5,038 nucleotides of DNA from NCBI GenBank assembly GCA_019242065.1, contig JAFAWJ010000996.1:1-5038 (forward strand), read 5' to 3'. How positions within the stretch are numbered: position 1 is the stretch's first letter; the number at the start of each line of letters is the position of its first letter. Positions 1 to 5,038 of this stretch are shown here, piece by piece. A program made the position numbers and the translations under genes. Under the pieces are notes generated by a model. It did not search any database and had not been told where the DNA came from. It saw nothing but the letters and a program-made list of their open reading frames with translations. This DNA comes from Chloroflexota bacterium. Lineage in GTDB: Bacteria > Chloroflexota > UBA6077 > CF-72.

Positions 1-77
1 CTCGCCGTGGCGCCCGTCACGCAACTCGTCCAGATCAGAGCCGTTGAGACAATGCCACACGTGGTCTGCGGCAAGTC
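1..77. other. Downstream edge, no supported gene
   Basis: Between the hairpin and the window edge there are only 77 bases. A minus-strand frame could begin at GTG 60-58 (VWHCLNGSDLDELRDG, open to the edge), but it has no ribosome binding site and no recognisable similarity. A plus-strand frame ends with TGA at 45-47. Neither can be judged from what is visible. Confidence 0.4.
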
Positions 78-105
78 AATTCGCTCAGCTAAGGCAGAGC
101 GAATT
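78..105 (-). terminator. 9-bp perfect inverted repeat around the stop codon, possible terminator or mRNA-stabilising hairpin
   Basis: Arms aattcgctc (78-86) and gagcgaatt (97-105) are perfect complements around a 10-base loop (87-96) that includes the TAG stop (89-91). The arms are more AT-rich than the surrounding DNA. There is no run of T after either arm on either strand, so this is not a classical intrinsic terminator. It could act as a stabilising 3' hairpin or be fortuitous. Confidence 0.35.
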
Positions 106-2194
106 TCCGGACGCGACTCGCACCGGGTTCCGCCACGACCACGTAGCCGTCGCCGACGGCCACTCCACTCGGACCGACCAATCCGTCGGCGGGCGCGTAG
201 CTGCCCATTGGTGATCCGTCCACGCTGAAGGCCTCCAGGCGACCCGCGGAGGTGTCGGCGACCCAGATGGTGTCGTGCGCGTCCACGGCAACCTGAGGAC
301 CGTTAACCGTCGGGCCGCCACCAAAGTCCCACCTGTCGAGCGTCGCGCCCGAGGCCGAAAAGCGGAAGATCTGTCTGGAGGCCGGGTCGGCGACGACGAC
401 GTCGCCCTGGCTCGTCAGGCCAACGCCACTTGGTTGCGCGAGTCCGATCGACGCGTTGTCCGGGCCACCGATGCGTCCAAGTTGCTTGCCGTCGGCGGAC
501 AGGTGTAACTCGCGGCCGTCGCCAGTGTCCGCGAGATAGATGTCACCGGTCGGTCCAACCGCCAGACCACGCGGATGGTACGTGGGGGCGTCCACCTCGA
601 GGTTGGTGCTGTGCTGACCGTCGGGGTCGAAGTGGGTGATGACGCCGGTTTCGCCGTCGAGGACCAGCGCGCCTTCGTCGGGGGCAACCCCCACGGCGGA
701 CAACTGTTGGTGACCGTTCGAACCCGAAGGTGGCGTCGCGGTCCACAGCAGATGACCGGCGCTATCCAGCTTGACGAGCGTATTGAGCTTGCCGTCGACG
801 ACGTACACGTTCCCCGCGGTGTCCAGGGCGACACCGGTGGGTTGGCTGTCGGTGCCCGGAGCGAAGGCCCATTCGGGGGTGAGGGGCGTCGCGCTCGAGG
901 CGGCGGCGGCATTGGGCTGCGTCGCTGGTGCGCGCGGCGCCGGCAGGTTGGGGAGGGGTTGCGCGCTGCTCACGCTGGCCCGCGGCAGGAGAAACGTCGA
1001 CGAGACGATTTGCCAATCCTGGCCGGGCGGCTTCCAGCGCAGCTCGATGTGACTGAAACCCGAGTGTGCCTCGTACCGTACGCGGATGGGGTGCCAGCCG
1101 GCGCTCAGCGTCGGCTGCATGTCACTCCGCACCTCGCGTTCGTCGACGAAGATCTGCGACGAGTCGTTCGAGGTGGAGTCGAAGCTGTACGTCCCGTCGA
1201 CCGGCACGGCCAGCTGACCCGACCATTCGACGCTGAACGGTAATCGTAAAGGCGTCAGCTGAAAGTACATCGCGAGGAAGGGATCGATCTGCTGGAACGC
1301 GACGTCGCCGCTCCAGGCATCGTTGGGGTAGTAGCGCCCCAGCAGTCCGGTGAGCGTGGCAGGGCTTGCGAACAAATTTGCCGCGGGCACGGGTGAAAGC
1401 TCGCTGGCGCCGGGTGGCTGCCACAGCAGGCGCACGGACTCGGAGGCATCGACGATGCTGGCGGAGACTTCGAGGTGGTGCACGCCGCGTGGTAACGAGA
1501 GGTGGGCCAGATCACTCCCATCGGCAACTGGCTGGTCGTCGATGCGGAGCTGGGCGGTGGTGGGCCCGTCCACCTGCAGGACGTAGTCGCCGAATGCCGG
1601 CGCATCCAGCGCACCCTCGAAGGTCGCGTCGAAGGGGGCGGTGACCGGCAGCGGCTGTTGGCCATCGAGTGCTACCACACGGGTCTGGACCGCCGCGGCG
1701 CCGTCGGCGGGTTGCAACGTGGCGTTCAGACCCTGGATCGCCGCGACGTCGGCGGCACTGATCACGGCTTCCTGGAGCAAAACTGGATCGCCGCGCGGCG
1801 CCGTGAACGTGGTGATGGCGGCCCCGGGATACAGACTCCGCACGAGGTCGATATCGGGACTCTGATCGCCATTCACGAACAGGGCTGTCGTCGTGGCGGT
1901 GGTCAGCGGCAGCACAATCGGGGAATAGGCGTCTGGCCTGGGCGCGTGCGGGGCGAGGAATTCGATGGTCGGCTGGCCTGTCAGCCGGGGGTCCATGATG
2001 ACGCGCGTATTCGGTGCCAGGCTGGCGAGCGCGTCACCGGCGAAGGTCGGGCCAGCCGAGTGTTCGGCGAACACTGCTGAGTCTGGCATCTGCTGCGCGA
2101 AGTAGCGATGCATGTCTATCCAGCCGGAAGCGATCACCATGGCTGCCACCAGGACAGCCCCCAGCGTGTAGCCGAAATGGAGCCGACCAGTCAT
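89..2194 (-). CDS. Membrane-anchored protein with tandem PA14-like modules and six-blade NHL propeller
   Basis: A 701-residue protein, ATG start, TAG stop. The start is fixed by the ATGA overlap with the upstream gene and by an AGGTG Shine-Dalgarno match 5 bases before it. Residues 9-26 form one membrane span. The positive N-terminus (MTGRLHFGYT) predicts that the rest is outside the cytoplasm. Residues 27-183 include HRYFAQQ, TRVIMDP and QPTIEFLAP, resembling the periplasmic tail of GT39-like Chloroflexota enzymes. Residues about 184-276 and 281-405 are PA14-like; the second is clear (GLLGRYY, VEWSGQLAVP, DGTYSF, SAGWHPIRVRYEA, LRWKPPG). Residues 406-437 are a Pro/Ala-rich linker, and 451-701 hold six NHL-type repeats. 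PA14 domains often bind carbohydrate and NHL propellers bind varied ligands. No catalytic residues are evident. The likely role is an outer-face accessory or recognition subunit for the coupled glycosyltransferase; this role is inferred from context. Confidence 0.92.
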   Translation of the reverse strand: MTGRLHFGYTLGAVLVAAMVIASGWIDMHRYFAQQMPDSAVFAEHSAGPTFAGDALASLAPNTRVIMDPRLTGQPTIEFLAPHAPRPDAYSPIVLPLTTATTTALFVNGDQSPDIDLVRSLYPGAAITTFTAPRGDPVLLQEAVISAADVAAIQGLNATLQPADGAAAVQTRVVALDGQQPLPVTAPFDATFEGALDAPAFGDYVLQVDGPTTAQLRIDDQPVADGSDLAHLSLPRGVHHLEVSASIVDASESVRLLWQPPGASELSPVPAANLFASPATLTGLLGRYYPNDAWSGDVAFQQIDPFLAMYFQLTPLRLPFSVEWSGQLAVPVDGTYSFDSTSNDSSQIFVDEREVRSDMQPTLSAGWHPIRVRYEAHSGFSHIELRWKPPGQDWQIVSSTFLLPRASVSSAQPLPNLPAPRAPATQPNAAAASSATPLTPEWAFAPGTDSQPTGVALDTAGNVYVVDGKLNTLVKLDSAGHLLWTATPPSGSNGHQQLSAVGVAPDEGALVLDGETGVITHFDPDGQHSTNLEVDAPTYHPRGLAVGPTGDIYLADTGDGRELHLSADGKQLGRIGGPDNASIGLAQPSGVGLTSQGDVVVADPASRQIFRFSASGATLDRWDFGGGPTVNGPQVAVDAHDTIWVADTSAGRLEAFSVDGSPMGSYAPADGLVGPSGVAVGDGYVVVAEPGASRVRKFALP
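92..844 (-). repeat. Six NHL-type propeller repeats
   Basis: Six degenerate units of roughly 35-45 residues each carry the pattern P-x-G-V/L-A-V/L ... G-D/N-x-Y/V-V-A-D ... I/L-x-x-F/L-x-x-x-G. Their starts are QPTGVALDTAGNVYVVD (from 844), QLSAVGVAPDEGALVLD, HPRGLAVGPTGDIYLAD, QPSGVGLTSQGDVVVAD, NGPQVAVDAHDTIWVAD and GPSGVAVGDGYVVVAE. Six units match a complete six-blade propeller. The last unit ends four residues after RVRKFALP begins its final strand and runs to the stop codon, so the propeller closes the protein with no extra tail. Confidence 0.85.
980..1645 (-). repeat. Two PA14-like modules in tandem
   Basis: The first copy (about 1367-1645) is divergent. It has an FGDYVLQVDG strand pair, a RIDDQPV turn, LPRGVHHLEV and a closing RLLWQPPGASELSPVP. 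The second copy (about 980-1354) follows the PA14 pattern closely: GLLGRYYP, DPFLAMYF, VEWSGQL, VDGTYSF, IFVDEREV, LSAGWHPIRV and LRWKPPG. Shared order of motifs (strand, D-containing turn, G-H, L-W-x-P-P-G) supports a duplication. PA14 domains are beta-barrels found in glycosidases, adhesins and glycosyltransferases and are commonly carbohydrate binding. Confidence 0.8.
2117..2170 (-). other. Single membrane span (signal anchor) of the PA14-NHL protein
   Basis: Residues 9-26 of the downstream protein (YTLGAVLVAAMVIASGWI) are hydrophobic and preceded by a short Arg/His-containing N-terminus. This fits a signal anchor with the C-terminus outside. No signal peptidase cleavage site or lipobox cysteine is obvious. 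An alternative reading is that this was the last transmembrane helix of a GT39-like domain, now acting alone as the anchor. Confidence 0.75.
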
Positions 2195-3954
2195 TGCGGC
2201 ACCTTGAAGGCGACGACATCCGCGTCCTGGTAGAAGACCGGATAGTTCAACGTGGTGGTCAGGTACTCGAGCTGCTGGCCGAAGGCGGCCGAGTGGTGCA
2301 GAACGACGTAACCGACGCCCAGGCGGTCGAGCGCCGCGGCTACCTGCCGAGGGTCACTGCTGTCGGGGGTAGGCGGTCGGTCGGGGAACAGCAAGACGCT
2401 CAGCGCGGGCTCGCCCTCGTAATACGAAAAGAGTGTTTTTGGTGCCCTGGAGACATACCCCGAGACCATGGGCTTCTGCGTGAAGGTCGCGTAGTACATC
2501 TCCGCTTGATCGAAGCCTTCGAGTCCGCCAAGCTCGGTGCTCCAGCCGGCGGGCGTAACCAGTACCGCCTGGCTACCTGGCTCAGCCCCAATGCGGGCGT
2601 AGACCGGATTGGGCTGAGGTCCAAACATGCCGATGGGCGTGACGCTGAACTCCGCCACGACCAGCAGTCCCAGGCCGGCGGCCAGTGCGGCGGCGTGACC
2701 TGTCCGCGTGCTCAGCGCGGCTATCCCGTGACCGGCAAGGACAGCCAGCCCGAGCATCACGAAGACCGACGCGTAGCCGGGGATGCTGAGCCCCCCGAGC
2801 AGGGGCAGCGCGTGATACAGCAGAAACGGCAGCGGGACCTGGAACTGGGCGCCGCCAATCGAGAACTGCGTCTGGCCGGCGACGTGCAGGTGCGGGCCCA
2901 GGGACAGGAGCCAGAAAGCGGCGACGATCAACCACCAGCAGCGCACGTTGGCGCGGCGGCGGGCCCACAGCGCGGCGATCGCCAGCGCGAGCGTGACGTA
3001 CCCCAGGAAAACGAGGCGGGGCGGGTCGAGAAACTTGAAGTTTTGCGCGACGGCCGTGCCAAGCGACCCCAGAAGCCGACTGTTGGGGAGCGGGGTGAAG
3101 TAGCTCAACAGGTCGGGTGCCCAGCCGTCCGCGGCGCCAATTGCGATGTCGGTGCTCCAGCCGTGCAGCAAGCCGTCGAGCAGCGCAGCCAGCTGGGGGC
3201 CGAGCAAGAGCGCGCTGGTCAGGCCGATGGCGCCGATGCCGAGCAGCTCGGAGCGCAGTCGAACGTGGTGGTGGTCCGCTGCGCGCCAGTCTGGTAGCCA
3301 GCGCCACGTAAAGCCCACAACCACGAGCGCGGCGAACACCAGGCAGAGTGCGAACTGGCTCAGGTCGGTGAGGCCCACGGCGGCCAGTGCGGCGCCGGCG
3401 GCTACCGCGTGCACGACGCGCGCGCCGCGCAGCCAGCGCAGCAGGAAAAACGCAAACAGCGGCACAGGCCAGGCCATGACCACGTCGAGGTGCGCCGCGC
3501 CCAGGTGCGCCAGGCGGTACGGTGCGTAGGTGAAGATCAGGCTGCCGACGAACGCGCCGGCACGGCTGCCGGTCTCCTGATGCACGAGCAGGAAGGTGCA
3601 CGCGGACATGGCCACCAGCGACGCGAGCAGGACCACGTTGATCGCGCCGAAGAGTCCCAGCGCGCTTTGCAATGGAATGCTGATGAGCGCGGGCAGCAGG
3701 ACCAGGGTGTGAAAGGCGAGGTTGACCTGCTGGGGGGCGAACTCGTAGCTGGTGTACAGGGGCGACTGGTGCAGGGTCAGAAGCGCGAACTTGACCCACC
3801 AGAAGCCCCACGCGAACTGGGCGGCGTCGAAGCCGCCGGGCATGCTGGTGAGGAGGGTGTGGTACACGGGCTGGGTGATCCACAGGGCGGCAGCGAGCCA
3901 GACAGGGAGTAACGCGAGGGTGAGGTGGGCGGTGAGCCACGCGACGCCACGGGT
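2191..3954 (-). other. Domain: second GT-C-like polytopic module with C-terminal extracytoplasmic tail
   Basis: This stretch looks like a complete protein in its own right. It begins with a hydrophobic helix (LTLALLPVWLAAALWI) and an outer loop with GGFD; the aspartate at 3826-3828 lies where this family has a conserved GDxxQxxW-type motif. There follow WWVKFALL, a loop with PLYTSYEFAP, a series of spans, APYRLAHL, PDLLSYFTPL, LSLGPHLHVAG and a last span pair near 2650-2770. The soluble tail (about 2194-2646) carries MYYATFTQKP, VSGYVSRAP and LGVGYVVLHHS, the usual ending of this membrane family, which is often annotated simply as a membrane or glycosyltransferase family protein. The position after the Pro-Leu-Leu segment reads LSIPGYASVF, where I would expect an R-x-P-x-R type motif. 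Enzymatic activity is inferred, not shown. Confidence 0.72.
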
Positions 3955-5037
3955 GGCCACGACCGGCGAGCTCACGCTGGGCGATGTGGGAGCTCGGAAG
4001 ACGCTCGGGCCGGCGACTGCAACACGTGATGGGAGGACGGCGCCAAGGGTCGGGATGCGTGGCCCCAGCGCCGCGCTGGCGCGCCACAGCTGCGCCAGCG
4101 GAATCGCGCAGAGCAGCACCACGACATTCGTCTCGTCGATCGTCCGCAACGACTGGGGCGCCTCGAAGTTCAGCGACAACACGCCGCCGGCCAGCATCAG
4201 CACTGCCCAGATCGGCAGCAGTGCGTACTCCGGCCGGCGGAAGCGCGCCAGCGACAGCGCCAATCCCAGCACGAGCAATCCGCCCAGGAGAAAGTTCAGC
4301 TCGGGCTCGCCCGGCAGGTTGTGGCGCGCATTGCGGTCGCCCGCCAGGTTGAACATCAGCAAGTGTGCCTTCAGGTTGTCGAGCACACGCGCGTCGGTCG
4401 GTCGATCGCTCGACTCGGTAAGGACGCTGGCTTGCGTCAAGCGGCTGTTGAACTCGCTCGGCTGCATCACGGCGTATTCGACCAGTGGCGCCGCCGTGAT
4501 CAGTCCCGCGCAGGCCGCGATGGCCATGACCCGCCAGGTCGGCTGAAGTCGCTCGCGGGGCCGCACCAGCCAGAAGGCAAGCAGCGCACATCCGGCGACG
4601 ATGACCATCACTCGTGACGTGTAGTACATGTGTAGCCCGAGCCCGAAGCTGATGCCGCCCAGCGCGGCCGCCGTCCAGCTGCCGGTTTTCAGCGCGCGAA
4701 CGATCAGGAACAACCCCAGCGCGTCCAGGCTGACCGACCAGACACTGTTGAAGGCCAGTCGGCTGAAGGTCACGTGCCACACCAGGCCAGTCAACAGACC
4801 TGCCGCGATCAGACCCACGCGGTGCCCGAACAGCTCACGACCCAACAGATAGATCGCCGGAACGCCGACGATCCCGCCGATCGCGCTCGGGATCCGCAAC
4901 GCAAGCTGCGTAGACCCGAATATGTGGAAGCTGCCGGCCATCAGGTACCAGAGCAACGAAGGCTCCTGGGCCAGACCACCGACATAGACGGGACGGAAGC
5001 TGGGATCAGCCAGGATGCGTTCGACCTGGAGACCGCT
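2191..5037 (-). CDS. Two-module polytopic membrane glycosyltransferase (GT39/PMT_2-like plus a second GT-C-like module), 5' partial
   Basis: The frame is open to the right edge. An internal TTG at 4956 could be read as a start, but the 27 codons before it (including DPSFRPVYVGG and AQEPS) fit the family, so the true start is outside. At least 948 residues are visible, numbered here from the codon at 5037. Residues 1-317 resemble a GT39/PMT_2 module: LRIPSAIGG, YLLGRELFG, HVTFSRLAF, YYTSR and EAPQSLRTI are typical signatures, with about eight membrane spans. The usual catalytic acidic motif of the first outer loop would lie upstream and is not seen. Residues 318-361 form a Pro/Ser/Val-rich linker. 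Residues 362-797 form a second module of about a dozen spans with GGFDAAQFAWGFWW, APYRLAHL and LLSYFTPLPNSRLLG. Residues 798-948 form a soluble, probably extracytoplasmic tail (QAEMYYATF, VSGYVSRAP, LGVGYVVLH). Such enzymes move sugars from polyprenyl-phosphate donors on the outer membrane face; donor and acceptor are unknown. The stop is TGA, overlapping the next gene. Coding is near certain; the exact reaction is inferred. Confidence 0.93.
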   Translation of the reverse strand, partial: SGLQVERILADPSFRPVYVGGLAQEPSLLWYLMAGSFHIFGSTQLALRIPSAIGGIVGVPAIYLLGRELFGHRVGLIAAGLLTGLVWHVTFSRLAFNSVWSVSLDALGLFLIVRALKTGSWTAAALGGISFGLGLHMYYTSRVMVIVAGCALLAFWLVRPRERLQPTWRVMAIAACAGLITAAPLVEYAVMQPSEFNSRLTQASVLTESSDRPTDARVLDNLKAHLLMFNLAGDRNARHNLPGEPELNFLLGGLLVLGLALSLARFRRPEYALLPIWAVLMLAGGVLSLNFEAPQSLRTIDETNVVVLLCAIPLAQLWRASAALGPRIPTLGAVLPSRVAVAGPSVFRAPTSPSVSSPVVATRGVAWLTAHLTLALLPVWLAAALWITQPVYHTLLTSMPGGFDAAQFAWGFWWVKFALLTLHQSPLYTSYEFAPQQVNLAFHTLVLLPALISIPLQSALGLFGAINVVLLASLVAMSACTFLLVHQETGSRAGAFVGSLIFTYAPYRLAHLGAAHLDVVMAWPVPLFAFFLLRWLRGARVVHAVAAGAALAAVGLTDLSQFALCLVFAALVVVGFTWRWLPDWRAADHHHVRLRSELLGIGAIGLTSALLLGPQLAALLDGLLHGWSTDIAIGAADGWAPDLLSYFTPLPNSRLLGSLGTAVAQNFKFLDPPRLVFLGYVTLALAIAALWARRRANVRCWWLIVAAFWLLSLGPHLHVAGQTQFSIGGAQFQVPLPFLLYHALPLLGGLSIPGYASVFVMLGLAVLAGHGIAALSTRTGHAAALAAGLGLLVVAEFSVTPIGMFGPQPNPVYARIGAEPGSQAVLVTPAGWSTELGGLEGFDQAEMYYATFTQKPMVSGYVSRAPKTLFSYYEGEPALSVLLFPDRPPTPDSSDPRQVAAALDRLGVGYVVLHHSAAFGQQLEYLTTTLNYPVFYQDADVVAFKVPQ
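2200..2205 (-). promoter_or_regulatory. Ribosome binding site for the PA14-NHL gene, inside the end of the upstream gene
   Basis: On the minus strand AAGGTG ends 5 bases before the ATG at 2194; AGGTG is a perfect part of the Shine-Dalgarno consensus. The same bases encode the Lys-Val of the last residues (FKVPQ) of the upstream protein. Together with the ATGA stop/start overlap this supports translational coupling and fixes the start. Confidence 0.65.
3955..4086 (-). other. Interdomain linker between the two membrane modules
   Basis: About 44 residues, rich in Pro, Ser, Val and Ala (for example RAPTSPSVSSPVVATRG), separate the last span of the first module from the first span of the second. 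It has no conserved look and is probably disordered. It contains GTG codons in frame at 3975-3973 and 3960-3958 that could in principle start the second module separately. I see no convincing Shine-Dalgarno sequence ahead of either, so a true fusion is favoured. The hexapeptide TLGAVL encoded at 4033-4050 recurs at the start of the downstream gene. Confidence 0.7.
4065..4100. repeat. Inverted repeats at the end of the first membrane module
   Basis: cgctggcgc (4074-4082) and gcgccagcg (4092-4100) form a perfect 9-bp inverted repeat with a 9-base loop. A ccagcg arm at 4065-4070 can pair with the same central arm, giving two alternative hairpins. The bases encode ordinary residues (around QLWRASAAL) at the boundary between module and linker. 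In GC-rich coding DNA such pairings arise by chance; the location is the only reason to list it. Confidence 0.4.
4087..5037 (-). other. Domain: GT39/PMT_2-like glycosyltransferase module (N-terminal part outside window)
   Basis: This is the first module of the fused protein. Seen: dense hydrophobic segments separated by short Arg-rich loops, a GxxRVGLIAAGLL segment, a GLGLHMYYTSR loop, a longer polar stretch at about 4360-4460 (ESSDRPTDARVLDNLKAHLL, probably an outer-face loop), and a final EAPQSLRTID motif followed by one more span. In related Chloroflexota enzymes the EAPxxLR motif marks the last third of the membrane domain. A further span and a periplasmic segment starting around a YF dipeptide normally follow it. 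Here they do not follow in the same polypeptide; the chain passes into a linker and a different membrane module. Family assignment is from motif memory. Confidence 0.8.
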
Positions 5038-5038
5038 G

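Noticed and set aside
1..60. Possible 5' end of another minus-strand gene starting at GTG 60-58
   Set aside because: Only about 20 codons are visible, there is no ribosome binding site and the peptide is not recognisable.
2014..3297. Long plus-strand open frame of 427 codons antisense to both genes
   Set aside because: It spans the junction of two well-supported genes, is rich in Arg, Gln and Gly with no domain pattern, and is explained by the scarcity of stop codons in high-GC DNA.
2582..4780. 732-codon minus-strand frame overlapping the membrane protein in another phase
   Set aside because: Its translation is Arg/Ala/Pro-rich with no membrane spans or motifs, while the main frame shows clear family signatures throughout.
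4954..4956. TTG as the start codon of the large membrane protein
   Set aside because: The frame continues upstream to the window edge with residues (RPVYVGGLAQEPS) that fit the family, so this TTG is an internal leucine codon.
1..5038. CRISPR array, tRNA, transposase or other mobile element
   Set aside because: Read on both strands, the window shows no regularly spaced repeats, no cloverleaf-like sequence and no transposase or integrase motifs; nearly all of it is covered by the two coding regions.

Overview
The window holds two large minus-strand genes that fill it almost completely. The GC content is high (clearly above 60% by eye). Both proteins resemble envelope glycosyltransferase-type proteins that I associate with Chloroflexota (Chloroflexi) and related soil or thermophilic lineages. 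That assignment rests on family memory and composition, not on a search. There is no rRNA, tRNA, CRISPR array or insertion sequence, and I see no recognisable metabolic operon.

Layout, in the direction of transcription (right to left). Gene A runs in from beyond the right edge and ends at 2191. It has at least 948 residues and its start lies outside the window. It contains two different multi-membrane-span modules joined in frame. The first is a GT39/PMT_2-like (dolichyl-phosphate-mannose protein mannosyltransferase-like) module at about 4087-5037. A Pro/Ser/Val-rich linker follows at about 3955-4086. The second module is another GT-C-like polytopic membrane protein with a C-terminal extracytoplasmic domain, at 2191-3954. 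Gene B (2194-89) starts inside the stop codon of gene A through a 4-base ATGA overlap. It encodes a single-span membrane-anchored protein with two PA14-like modules and a six-blade NHL-type beta-propeller. Its stop codon sits in the loop of a perfect 9-bp inverted repeat. The last 77 bases (1-77) carry no gene I can support.

The two genes look like one translationally coupled unit. Gene A would transfer sugar from a polyprenyl-linked donor at the membrane. Gene B would present a carbohydrate-binding (PA14) and propeller ectodomain on the outer face. The substrate and product cannot be read from the sequence.

The most interesting point is the arrangement. The N-terminus of gene B (a membrane span, then a YF-containing segment, then PA14) looks like what normally follows the GT39-like module of gene A within a single polypeptide in related Chloroflexota proteins. 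Here the second polytopic module lies between them. This suggests that a GT39-PA14-NHL protein was split by the insertion of another glycosyltransferase-like gene, with the 3' part kept as a coupled gene. A six-residue match (TLGAVL) lies near both edges of the supposed insert.
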